Notes: generated from the sequence alone by a model not told the origin. Counted from the first letter of the stretch, positions 1 through 5,984 are shown. The stretch: DNA of 11,342 bases from CAG-273 sp964618105 (GCA_964618105.1 CAZUAJ010000028.1:1-11342); one strand, 5' to 3'. Numbers and translations are program-made.

Positions 1-2
1 AA

Positions 3-671
3 TATATAAGATGGGTATGTAGTGGAAGAAACTCAATGGGTGTAAATCATTGCCCGAATACAACTGTGATAGATGAAGAAGAACTTTTAAATGCAACAAA
101 AATATATTTAAAAAGCATAATATCAAACAAAAAGAACTTTATGAAAGCAGTTGAAAAAGAGTTTGAGAAAATTACAAAGTTAAGAGAAACAAACGAACGA
201 AGTGAAGAAAGTTTAATCAAAGAAATCGAAAAAGTAACAGTTAAAAAACAAAAATATATGGAAATGTTCCAAAATGAAGTAATTAATATACAAGAATTAA
301 AGAAATACACAAATCCATTAAATGAAGATATTGCACGACTTGAAAGAGAATTAAAACTAATTACATCAGAAATAAAAGAAAAAGATGTACTTGAAAAAGA
401 ACTTAGTAAAACAATAAAAACAGTAGATGATATATTAAATAATCAAACAATTACAAATGCAATGTTAAAAACAATAATAGATGTAATCGAAGTTGACTCA
501 GATAGTAACATTGAAGTAAGACTTAAATTATTAAATGAAATAGGAACAAACGAGCCAATAATAACAAGGTTTGAGGACATTTACCAAAACGCAGAAGAAA
601 AAAATAATGAAAATTCCACCGTTACAGAAAGTAACAACCGTACACAAAGACGTAAGCGAAAGATTACTTAA
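3..671 (+). CDS. Large serine recombinase, C-terminal part (5' end outside window)
   Basis: The frame is open to the left edge, so the true start is upstream. The first ATG, at 36, is internal. Reading back from it gives YIRWVCSGRNSMGVNHCPN, which matches the second half of the recombinase zinc beta-ribbon: Trp-x-Cys, then a second Cys followed by Pro-Asn, then the typical acidic helix start (VIDEEEL). After this come about 110 residues rich in Lys and Glu with heptad-like spacing, the coiled coil of large serine integrases, then a short hydrophobic segment around LKTIIDVIEV and a basic tail (TQRRKRKIT). The catalytic serine domain is not in the window. Such enzymes integrate and excise mobile elements by site-specific recombination. 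The gene suggests the window starts at the end of an integrative element. Family is inferred from domain architecture; the specific element type cannot be told. Confidence 0.85.
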   Translation, partial: YIRWVCSGRNSMGVNHCPNTTVIDEEELLNATKIYLKSIISNKKNFMKAVEKEFEKITKLRETNERSEESLIKEIEKVTVKKQKYMEMFQNEVINIQELKKYTNPLNEDIARLERELKLITSEIKEKDVLEKELSKTIKTVDDILNNQTITNAMLKTIIDVIEVDSDSNIEVRLKLLNEIGTNEPIITRFEDIYQNAEEKNNENSTVTESNNRTQRRKRKIT

Positions 672-807
672 AATAAATCCTTGCTTAGCACATCAGGTAA
701 GAGAGATATTAGATGAAAATAAAGCAGAAAGACATATAAGAGGCGGAATGGCAACTAAACTTAAATATAGTCATGAGATTAAAAAATATAATCAAAACCA
801 CCCATAA
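607..807 (+). CDS. Small hypothetical protein overlapping the recombinase 3' end
   Basis: This 66-codon ORF begins at an ATG inside the recombinase gene, in the +1 frame, and overlaps it by 65 bases. The frame is also open from a TTG at 571, but ATG is preferred. The ribosome binding site is weak (GAAGAAAAAAA), so translation may be coupled to the recombinase. The product begins MKIPPLQKVTTVHKDVSERL and has a basic C-terminal part with the motif HIRGGMATKLKY. There is no membrane segment or cysteine pair; the single Cys is in NPCLA. From memory, small ORFs with an HIRGG-x-AT-x-x-KY motif occur beside clostridial serine recombinases, but I cannot name a function. The stop codon lies in the loop of the terminator hairpin, so this is the last gene of the element's operon. 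That it is expressed is inference. Confidence 0.6.
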   Translation: MKIPPLQKVTTVHKDVSERLLKINPCLAHQVREILDENKAERHIRGGMATKLKYSHEIKKYNQNHP

Positions 808-821
808 TTTGGGTGGTTTTG
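793..821. terminator. Bidirectional terminator hairpin between convergent genes
   Basis: An 11-12 bp stem (CAAAACCACCC at 793-803 pairing with GGGTGGTTTTG at 811-821) has a short AT loop that contains the TAA stop of the small ORF. The T-run on the plus strand lies mainly within the stem. On the minus strand the stem is followed within a few bases by a T-rich stretch, so it probably also ends the zinc-ribbon gene, whose stop codon is eight bases away. Confidence 0.8.
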
Positions 822-828
822 ACATTAA

Positions 829-990
829 CTAATTGTTTCTATTTTGTCTTTGAGCTTTTTTTGCTTTTCTGCACTCAGGACATCTTTGCGGTTCATTTGT
901 GAAACCTTTTTCAGCATAGAATTGTTGTTCACCTTCTGTGAAAACAAATTCAACACCACAATCTTTACATGTTAAAGTTTTGTCTGCCAT
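829..990 (-). CDS. Small zinc-ribbon protein (zf-trcl type), 53 aa
   Basis: Translated from the minus strand, this short gene begins MADKTLTCKDCGVEFVFTEG and continues with EQQFYAEKGFTNEPQRCPEC and a basic tail RKAKKAQRQNRNN. It has two CxxC pairs, TCKDC at residues 8-11 and RCPEC at 37-40, separated by a conserved FVFTEGEQQFYAEKGF segment. This is the whole of the zinc-ribbon family often called the probable zinc-ribbon (zf-trcl) domain. A strong ribosome binding site (AAGGAGG) lies about seven bases before the ATG. The pattern implies one structural Zn(II) bound by four Cys. Its molecular role is not known to me; nucleic-acid binding is a reasonable inference from the fold and basic tail. 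It is transcribed convergently with the recombinase genes and divergently from yabG. Confidence 0.88.
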   Translation of the reverse strand: MADKTLTCKDCGVEFVFTEGEQQFYAEKGFTNEPQRCPECRKAKKAQRQNRNN

Positions 991-1032
991 TTAAAATTCC
1001 TCCTTGTTAGTTTTTGATATTTAATATTTTGA

Positions 1033-1062
1033 TATATAAAACCTTTCTAATATCAATATCAA
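1033..1062 (-). promoter_or_regulatory. Candidate vegetative promoter of the zinc-ribbon gene
   Basis: On the minus strand, TTGATA (1062-1057) and TATATA (1038-1033) are separated by 18 bases, about 40 bases upstream of the zinc-ribbon ATG. The region also holds two TTGATAT words and two opposed ATATCAA words, which may form an operator. In such AT-rich DNA chance matches are common, so confidence is modest. Confidence 0.4.
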
Positions 1063-1163
1063 GAAGGAATAGTATTTACAAAATAATTAAATTCATTTAG
1101 ACTTTTAAAAGCCATGAATATTTTAGCATATAAGTAAAAATAAAACAAGCGAAAAACATAAAA

Positions 1164-1199
1164 AATGTCAGTTGAAGGAACGTCCCTAAAACTGACATT
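1164..1199. repeat. Inverted-repeat hairpin with GGAACGTCCC loop
   Basis: A perfect 10-bp inverted repeat, AATGTCAGTT (1164-1173) and AACTGACATT (1190-1199), encloses a comparatively G+C-rich loop containing GGAACGTCCC. The left arm is preceded by a run of A, so on the minus strand the stem is followed by a T-run as in a terminator, yet no minus-strand gene ends here. Hairpins with TGTCA ends and an AACCGTCCC-like core are, from memory, common in Firmicutes genomes as REP-like elements linked to Y1 transposases. The resemblance is suggestive only. The related stem at 6575-6613 has the same arms. Confidence 0.65.
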
Positions 1200-1200
1200 C

Positions 1201-1228
1201 ACAATTTAACAAAATTCGACATAAAATA
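1201..1228 (+). promoter_or_regulatory. Candidate sigma-K promoter of yabG
   Basis: AC at 1201-1202, a 17-base gap, and CATAAAATA at 1220-1228 fit the sigma-K pattern (AC in the -35, CATAnnnTA in the -10). yabG is a late mother-cell gene under sigma-K in Bacillus subtilis, so site and gene agree. The start point would be near 1235, about 28 bases before the ATG. Confidence 0.5.
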
Positions 1229-1262
1229 TCATAACCCTATATGTATAGAAGGGAAGAATGAT

Positions 1263-2088
1263 ATGAAAAAAATTAAAAAAGGAGATATAGTAGGAAGAAT
1301 ATCACATGGAAAAGATATTTACTTTATAGTCGAAAGAATAATAAAAACTAAAACTGGCGATATAGCAATACTTAAACGGACTAACAATTAGAATTCAAGC
1401 AGATAGTGATGTAAGAGATTTAGAATTAATAGAAGTTAATCAAGTTACTGAACATTTAAGAGCAATAGAAGAAATAGTTGAAAAAAGAATAAAGAAAAGA
1501 GAAAAAATATTAAATGAAAATAATGATGTAAGAGAAAAAACAATTGTGCATACAGGAAGAATTTTACACATAGATGGGGATAGAAAATATAGTGAAAAAT
1601 CAAATATATACTATAAAAAAATGGGATTAAATGCAATTGTAAAAAATATTCCAGAAAGAAAACAACCACTATATGTAGGTAATTTGGTAAAAAAATATAA
1701 ACCAGAAATTTTAGTTGTAACAGGTCATGATGGAATGATAAAAAAAGGTAAGAACTTTACAGATATATATAATTATAGAAATTCAAGCTATTTTATAAAG
1801 GCAGTAGAAGAAGCAAGAAAAAATAGTACTAAAAAAGAGCTAGTAATTTTTGCTGGAGCATGTCAAAGTTATTATGAAGGAATAATGATGGCAGGAGCAA
1901 ACTTTGCATCATCACCAGCTCGTATTTTAATTGATTTTATGGATCCAATTATTGTAGCAGAAAAAATTGCCATTACAGATGAAAAAAAGTTTGTAACTAT
2001 AAAGGATATTGAAAAAGAACTTCGTGATGGTCAAAGGGGTGTGAGCGGAACAGGCGGACAGGGTAAAAGAAGAATGTTAATTATATAG
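1263..2088 (+). pseudogene. yabG: yabG, sporulation-specific cysteine protease, split by a one-base frameshift
   Basis: YabG is a mother-cell protease that trims spore coat proteins during sporulation. The ATG at 1263 follows a purine-rich ribosome binding site (GAAGGGAAG) and gives MKKIKKGDIVGRISHGKDIY, the usual YabG beginning. That frame stops at 1389-1391 after 42 residues. If the C at 1377 is removed, CTT AAA GGA CTA ACA ATT restores LKGLTIRIQADSDVRDLELI and the frame runs unbroken to 2088, giving 274 residues, close to the roughly 290 of the B. subtilis protein. The downstream part keeps TGHDGM and FAGACQSYYEG, which carry the likely catalytic His and Cys, plus the conserved ANFASSPARILID and GTGGQGKRR segments. 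No other lesion is visible, so this is either a very recent mutation or a sequencing or assembly error. Without frame correction, only a fragment starting near GTG 1546 would be predicted. Family assignment is firm; whether the gene is dead is not. Confidence 0.88.
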
Positions 2089-2096
2089 TTTAAAAC

Positions 2097-2140
2097 ATAA
2101 ATGTAACACAAATGTAATATAAATGTAACATAAAAGTAAT
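2097..2140. repeat. Four tandem 11-bp units upstream of veg
   Basis: Four 11-bp units run head to tail: ATAAATGTAAC, ACAAATGTAAT, ATAAATGTAAC and ATAAAAGTAAT. Read on the minus strand this is TTACA (last unit TTACT) spaced every 11 bases, one helical turn, as seen in binding sites for PhoP/PhoB-type response regulators. It lies between the yabG stop and the veg promoter, about 60 bases before the -35 element. Confidence 0.6.
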
Positions 2141-2200
2141 TATAAGTTTAAATGTACTAATATACAGCCGATGTAGCTTTTAAAAGCAAACAAAACTTCT

Positions 2201-2229
2201 TTGACAAATTCGACTAAAAATGATATTAT
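2201..2229 (+). promoter_or_regulatory. Vegetative (sigma-A) promoter of veg
   Basis: A perfect -35 TTGACA (2201-2206), a 17-base spacer and a -10 TATTAT (2224-2229) form one of the best promoters in the window. Initiation would be near 2236, between an upstream in-frame ATG at 2220 and the ATG at 2259, which decides the veg start. The B. subtilis veg promoter is also known as a strong vegetative promoter. Confidence 0.8.
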
Positions 2230-2258
2230 TTGCCTATCTTAAAGAAGTAGGTGATAAT

Positions 2259-2555
2259 ATGATTTGTCCAAATGATATTACTAATTTAAAAACAGACATC
2301 AATGAAATGATAGGACAAAAGATAATTGTCAAAGGATCACTTGGAAGATGTAAAACCTTTGAAAAAGAAGCTACAATAGAAAAAGCATATCCTAATATTT
2401 TTGTTATAAAATATGAAGAAGAAAATAGAAATGTTACTTACAGTTATACAGATATTTTAACAAGAACAGTTGAAGTAGATGTATTTGACGGAAATGGCTA
2501 TAGCCCATTAATACCAGAAATAACTGAAGTAAAAAAACAAAAAAATTTAGTATAG
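2259..2555 (+). CDS. veg: Veg protein
   Basis: The product (98 aa) is a small Veg family protein, an SH3-like beta-barrel. In B. subtilis, Veg has been reported to stimulate biofilm formation by affecting the SinR repressor; in clostridia its role is not established. Family features are GQKIIVKGSLGR near the N-terminus, the AYPNIFVIKYEEE strand pair and the conserved YSYTDILTRTVEVDV segment. The start is placed at 2259 because AGTAGGTGAT lies just upstream and because the ATG at 2220 would fall before the predicted transcription start. The gene sits directly after yabG, as in B. subtilis, so local order is conserved. It has its own vegetative promoter and a following terminator, so it is a single-gene unit inside a sporulation cluster. 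Confidence 0.88.
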   Translation: MICPNDITNLKTDINEMIGQKIIVKGSLGRCKTFEKEATIEKAYPNIFVIKYEEENRNVTYSYTDILTRTVEVDVFDGNGYSPLIPEITEVKKQKNLV

Positions 2556-2590
2556 TAAAAATACTTCTCTCTCACAAAAAATTCTTACAA

Positions 2591-2620
2591 AAAAAATTCC
2601 TAATTTTAGGAATTTTTTTT
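2591..2620 (+). terminator. Intrinsic terminator after veg
   Basis: The stem AAAAAATTCCTA pairs with TAGGAATTTTTT around a short ATTT loop and is followed by a run of T. It separates veg from sipL, so sipL needs its own promoter. Confidence 0.8.
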
Positions 2621-2667
2621 GTGCTTTGCAATATATATTAGTAAAAAACAAATGGGAGGTATAAAAA

Positions 2668-4200
2668 ATGTCTATTGAAACAGCAAAGGACAGTTTAACA
2701 TTAAATCAAATTATTGAACAAAAACGAGATACTTTTATGATAGAAGAAGACTGCATAGTTCCTGATATAAAACCAGACATATTAAATATTATAAGTAGTA
2801 GTGGAATAGTTTGCATTTATAAAAAAGAAATTATGGATGGAAAAATTAGGATAGATGGTTGTGTAAATACATATATTATGTATTTAGCAGACACAGAAGA
2901 AAATCAAGTACGAAGTTTAAATACCAATATAGATTTTACTCAAATAATTGATATGGAAAAAGTAAAAAATGATATGAGATTAGAAACCAATGTAGAATTA
3001 AAAGGTATTGAAACTCATTTGCTAAACAGCAGAAAAATACATGTAAAAGCAATGTTAGAAATAGAAGCAAAAGTATTTTCAAATGAAACGGTTGAATATG
3101 TAAAAGAAATAAATAATCTAAACAATGTTCAATGTTTAAATAGAAACTTTCAAATTAATTCCTTAGTTGGAAGCGGAAATACAAAAGTATATGCAAAAGA
3201 TACAATAAATATTGACGAAATAGATAATCTTGTTGAAATAATAAAAACCGATTTAAAAATTACAAATCGCGATACAAAAATAAGTTATAATAAAGTACTT
3301 ATAAAATCAGATTTACAAGTAAAAATAATATATTTAACCGAAGATAACCGAATAAATATGAAAGAAGCAGTTATTCCAGTTGTAGGTTTTATAGATTTAC
3401 CTAATATAAGTGCAGAACATAATTGTAATGTAAAATACGAAATAAAAAATATTATTATAAAACCAAACAATGTAGAAGAACATTCAATATACGTAGAAGC
3501 TGAAATAGAAGTATATTGTGAAGCTTATGAAGATAGATGCATACAGATGATACAAGACTTATATAGTCCAACAAAAAAATTGCAATTTAATCAAAAGAAA
3601 ATAAAAGTAATGCAAAATCAAAATTTAAAAAAGCAAGTATGCAATATTAGAGAAAAGCAAGTAATACCAGAAATAGGTTCAAGAAAAATATATGATGTAG
3701 AAGTTCTTCCTATTATTGAACAACAAACAATATTAAATGACAGAATAATGTATGACGGAGATTTAAGGCTAAACTTTATATTTGCTGGAAGCGGAAATAC
3801 AGGAATAAATACAAAAGAAATAAGCATACCATTTAGTTTTGAAATGGAATTTGACGGTGCAAATTCAGTAAGTAATATAGATACTGTGATTGAAATAGAC
3901 ATGCAAAACTTTGTTGTAATGCCAGATGAAAGTATAGAAATAAAAATAGATTTAGGATTTACAGCTATTAGTGGCAATGATAGCAATATATCAATTATAA
4001 ATGAAATAACAGAAGAAGAAAATAGAGAAATTTGTAAATATAGTATGATTATATACTTTGTAAAAAAAGGGGATACACTATGGAGTATTGCTAAGAAATT
4101 TGGAAGTACAATAGAAGATATTAGTAGGGTAAATGGAATAGAAAATCCAGATAATCTTCAAGTTGGAAAACAGTTATATATTCCTCGATATCATGAATGA
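2668..4200 (+). CDS. sipL: SipL, SPOCS-domain/LysM spore coat morphogenesis protein
   Basis: SipL (510 aa) is the clostridial functional counterpart of SpoVID: it binds the coat ATPase SpoIVA and helps the coat encase the forespore. The N-terminal part begins with the typical QKRDTFMIEEDCIVPDIKPD. Three DUF3794/SPOCS-like repeats can be seen at about residues 40-135, 186-285 and 340-435. Each starts with a strand pair ending in a G/S-x-L-x-V/I-like segment (GCVNTYIMYL, SDLQVKIIYL, GDLRLNFIF). The C-terminus (about 463-506) is one LysM domain with GDTLWSIAKKFGSTIEDISRVN and the closing LQVGKQLYIP; in Clostridioides difficile this domain contacts SpoIVA. There is no signal peptide or membrane helix, as expected for a mother-cell cytosolic protein. 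GGGAGGT precedes the ATG. No convincing sigma-E site was seen in the short gap after the veg terminator, though mother-cell expression is expected. The gene overlaps yunB downstream. Confidence 0.9.
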   Translation: MSIETAKDSLTLNQIIEQKRDTFMIEEDCIVPDIKPDILNIISSSGIVCIYKKEIMDGKIRIDGCVNTYIMYLADTEENQVRSLNTNIDFTQIIDMEKVKNDMRLETNVELKGIETHLLNSRKIHVKAMLEIEAKVFSNETVEYVKEINNLNNVQCLNRNFQINSLVGSGNTKVYAKDTINIDEIDNLVEIIKTDLKITNRDTKISYNKVLIKSDLQVKIIYLTEDNRINMKEAVIPVVGFIDLPNISAEHNCNVKYEIKNIIIKPNNVEEHSIYVEAEIEVYCEAYEDRCIQMIQDLYSPTKKLQFNQKKIKVMQNQNLKKQVCNIREKQVIPEIGSRKIYDVEVLPIIEQQTILNDRIMYDGDLRLNFIFAGSGNTGINTKEISIPFSFEMEFDGANSVSNIDTVIEIDMQNFVVMPDESIEIKIDLGFTAISGNDSNISIINEITEEENREICKYSMIIYFVKKGDTLWSIAKKFGSTIEDISRVNGIENPDNLQVGKQLYIPRYHE

Positions 4201-4897
4201 CAAAATATATTCAAGAAAAAAAATTAGATTTCCTAAAATAAATAAAAAAAATGACAAAGAAAAATTAAAAGCACTAAAGATAATTGCTATACTAATAATA
4301 GCAACATGTACAGCAACTTTTAGTGTGAAAGCAATAAAACCAATAATAGAAAGTAATTGCAAAAGTATGGCAAAATCTGTGGCAACGAAAGTATCTAACA
4401 ATAAAGCAACAGAGGTAATGGCTAAATATGAATATAATGACATTTTAGAAATAAGTAAAGACTCAAATGGAAATATAACAAGAGTAGGGACTAATGTTTT
4501 TACAATAAATAAAATAATATCTGATGTTCCTGTATATATACAAGAAGAATTAGAAAAAGAAGAAAATAGTAGTTTTAAAATTCCACTAGGAAGTTTTTTA
4601 GGAAGTAAAATATTTGCAGGAAGAGGACCAAAAGTAAATATAAAAATACAAATGATAGGCGATTTAGATACAGACTTAAGGTCAGAATTTAGTTCGGCAG
4701 GAATAAACCAAACATTGCATAGAATTTATTTGGAGATAAAATGTAAAGTAATAATACTTACTCCGTTTGAAACAATAGAACAAGAAATTGCAAATCAAGT
4801 ATTAATTGCAGAAGGTGTAATTGTAGGCGAAATACCTAATTCATATTATAACCTAGAAGGGATAACAAAAGACAATGCAGTAGATATAATTGAATAA
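4193..4897 (+). CDS. yunB: YunB, sporulation membrane protein
   Basis: YunB (234 aa) is a sporulation protein needed for efficient spore formation in B. subtilis, where it is made in the mother cell under sigma-E. Its biochemical role is unknown. The N-terminus is basic and followed by one membrane helix (about residues 27-46, LKALKIIAILIIATCTATFS). The rest would be outside the membrane. Family motifs are the YNDILEISKDSNGNIT segment, IPLGSFLGSKIFAGRGPK (130-147), FSSAGINQTLHRIYL (166-180) and the closing IAEGVIVGEIPNSYY. The start at 4193 overlaps the sipL stop by eight bases (ATGAATGA), a layout typical of translational coupling, and there is no clear ribosome binding site of its own. An upstream in-frame TTG (4163) would give ten extra residues but is less likely. 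The length is slightly under the roughly 250 aa of the B. subtilis protein. Confidence 0.88.
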   Translation: MNDKIYSRKKIRFPKINKKNDKEKLKALKIIAILIIATCTATFSVKAIKPIIESNCKSMAKSVATKVSNNKATEVMAKYEYNDILEISKDSNGNITRVGTNVFTINKIISDVPVYIQEELEKEENSSFKIPLGSFLGSKIFAGRGPKVNIKIQMIGDLDTDLRSEFSSAGINQTLHRIYLEIKCKVIILTPFETIEQEIANQVLIAEGVIVGEIPNSYYNLEGITKDNAVDIIE

Positions 4898-4932
4898 AAA
4901 AATAAGTTGCATTTTGTTGCAACTTATTTTTA
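4898..4932. terminator. Bidirectional terminator between yunB and rpsI
   Basis: A 13-bp stem, AAAAATAAGTTGC paired with GCAACTTATTTTT around the loop ATTTTGTT, lies between the convergent ends of yunB and rpsI. It has A-run and T-run flanks suited to both directions. Confidence 0.82.
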
Positions 4933-4937
4933 AAATA

Positions 4938-5342
4938 TTAACGTTTGCTAAATTGTGGAGCTTTTCTAGCCTTTTTAAGACCGTATTTTTTTCTTTCTTT
5001 CATACGAGGATCTCTTGTTAAGAAACCTGCAGATTTTAAAGCTGGTCTATATTCGCTATTAGCTTCATTTAATGCTCTTGCAATACCATGACGAATTGCT
5101 CCTGCTTGACCTGTAAAACCACCACCAACTACTTTACAAACAACGTCATATTTATCAAGTGTATTTGTTGCAACTAATGGTTGTTTTACTATAACTTTTA
5201 ATACTTCTGTTCCAAAATATTCATCTAAAGCTTTGTTATTTACAGTAATGTTTCCTTTACCTTCAACTAATCTAACTCTAGCAATTGATTTTTTTCTTCT
5301 TCCTGTTCCTAAAAATACAATTTTCTCAGATTTTTTAGCCAT
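4938..5342 (-). CDS. rpsI: 30S ribosomal protein S9
   Basis: S9 (134 aa) binds 16S rRNA in the head of the small subunit; its basic C-terminal tail reaches toward the P-site tRNA. Recognisable parts are FLGTGRRKKSIARVRL, the ITVNNKALDEYF segment, VVGGGFTGQAGAIRHGIARA and LTRDPRMKERKKYGLKKARK. The C-terminus ends in QFSKR, the near-invariant S/K-R end of S9. The length is normal for the family. The ribosome binding site GGGAGGT lies within the last codons of rplM, whose stop is one base before the rpsI ATG, so the pair is translated from one message. Confidence 0.97.
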   Translation of the reverse strand: MAKKSEKIVFLGTGRRKKSIARVRLVEGKGNITVNNKALDEYFGTEVLKVIVKQPLVATNTLDKYDVVCKVVGGGFTGQAGAIRHGIARALNEANSEYRPALKSAGFLTRDPRMKERKKYGLKKARKAPQFSKR

Positions 5343-5343
5343 T

Positions 5344-5781
5344 TTATTTTACCTCCCAAACTTCAGGTTTTTGAGCGATATTTTCATGCTCACTACCAGC
5401 ATATACTCTTAATTTCTTAGCCATTTGTCTACCAAGTTTTGTGTGTGGAAGCATACCTTCAACGGCATGAGTCATCATTTTTCTAGAATCTTTAGCTAGT
5501 AAATCTCTAGCTGTAGTTTCCTTCATTCCACCAATGTAACCAGAATGACTTCTGTAAATTTTTTGATCTAATTTTTTACCAGTTAAAACAACTTTATCAC
5601 AATTAATAATAATAACGTGATCGCCAACATCTATATGTGGTGTATAAGTTGGTTTATGTTTTCCTCTTAATAATTTAGCAGCTTCAGCAGCAACTCTACC
5701 TAATGGCTTTTCAGCTGCATCAATAATATACCATTTGCTTTCAATTTCAATTTTTTTAATACTATATGTTGTATTATTCAT
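5344..5781 (-). CDS. rplM: 50S ribosomal protein L13
   Basis: L13 (145 aa) is an early-assembly protein of the large subunit. Motifs are WYIIDAAEKPLGRVAAEAAK, LLRGKHKPTYTPHIDVGDHV, NCDKVVLTGKKL, the EGMLPHTKLGRQMAKKLRVY segment and the closing AQKPEVWEV. An in-frame ATG at 5799 would add six residues, but that ATG runs into the GGAGG Shine-Dalgarno sequence itself (ATGGAGG). The ATG at 5781, eleven bases after GGAGG, is therefore preferred and gives a length equal to the Bacillus protein. It is the first gene of the conserved rplM-rpsI operon, with a promoter and a structured leader upstream. Confidence 0.96.
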   Translation of the reverse strand: MNNTTYSIKKIEIESKWYIIDAAEKPLGRVAAEAAKLLRGKHKPTYTPHIDVGDHVIIINCDKVVLTGKKLDQKIYRSHSGYIGGMKETTARDLLAKDSRKMMTHAVEGMLPHTKLGRQMAKKLRVYAGSEHENIAQKPEVWEVK

Positions 5782-5821
5782 GGTAATCATATCCTCCATT
5801 TCAATTCAAATATCTATATGA

Positions 5822-5860
5822 AATTATTTTTCAGCTACCGGGGAGAAGCTTTAAATAATT
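5822..5860 (-). promoter_or_regulatory. Structured rplM leader (candidate L13 autoregulatory element)
   Basis: In the roughly 95-base leader of rplM, AATTATTT and AAATAATT form an outer stem and two AGCT words form an inner stem, with the loop TCTCCCCGGT in the RNA sense. The loop is unusually GC-rich for this genome. Low-GC Gram-positive bacteria have a known L13 leader that controls rplM-rpsI. The position fits, but I cannot confirm the family consensus by eye. The loop bases TTCTCC can pair with GGAGGA at the ribosome binding site. Confidence 0.55.
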
Positions 5861-5882
5861 ACAATCATACTCATGCTTAAAT

Positions 5883-5911
5883 ATTTTAATACATAAATTA
5901 AAAAAAGTCAA
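5883..5911 (-). promoter_or_regulatory. Promoter of rplM-rpsI
   Basis: On the minus strand, TTGACT (5911-5906), a 17-base spacer and TAAAAT (5888-5883) make a good vegetative promoter, with initiation expected near 5876. The region lies divergently upstream of greA. Confidence 0.65.
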
Positions 5912-5955
5912 GTAAATATGGAAAAAATGTGTATGTGAAAATTGTATGAATTTTA

Positions 5956-5984
5956 TTGACAAATATAAAAAAATTTAGTATAGT
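5956..5984 (+). promoter_or_regulatory. Promoter of greA
   Basis: TTGACA (5956-5961), a 17-base spacer and TATAGT (5979-5984) predict a start near 5991. This gives a leader of about 74 bases before the greA ATG that contains a strong hairpin. Confidence 0.72.

Noticed and set aside
1445..1669. Minus-strand ORF of 74 codons within yabG
   Set aside because: Its product is a low-complexity Phe/Leu-rich string, the expected antisense reading of Lys/Glu-rich AT codons, and it has no ribosome binding site or family resemblance.
2220..2258. Upstream ATG for veg
   Set aside because: It lies upstream of the predicted transcription start near 2236 (its first bases abut the -10 element) and the added residues do not match the family; AGGTGAT supports the ATG at 2259.
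3618..3986. Minus-strand ORF of 122 codons inside sipL
   Set aside because: It lies wholly antisense to a well-supported gene, with no motif and no ribosome binding site; it is a shadow of the coding strand.
4163..4192. Earlier TTG start for yunB
   Set aside because: TTG without a good ribosome binding site; the ATG at 4193 overlapping the sipL stop is the normal coupled arrangement.
5782..5799. Upstream ATG for rplM
   Set aside because: It coincides with the Shine-Dalgarno sequence (ATGGAGG), leaving no ribosome binding site of its own; the family length fits the ATG at 5781.
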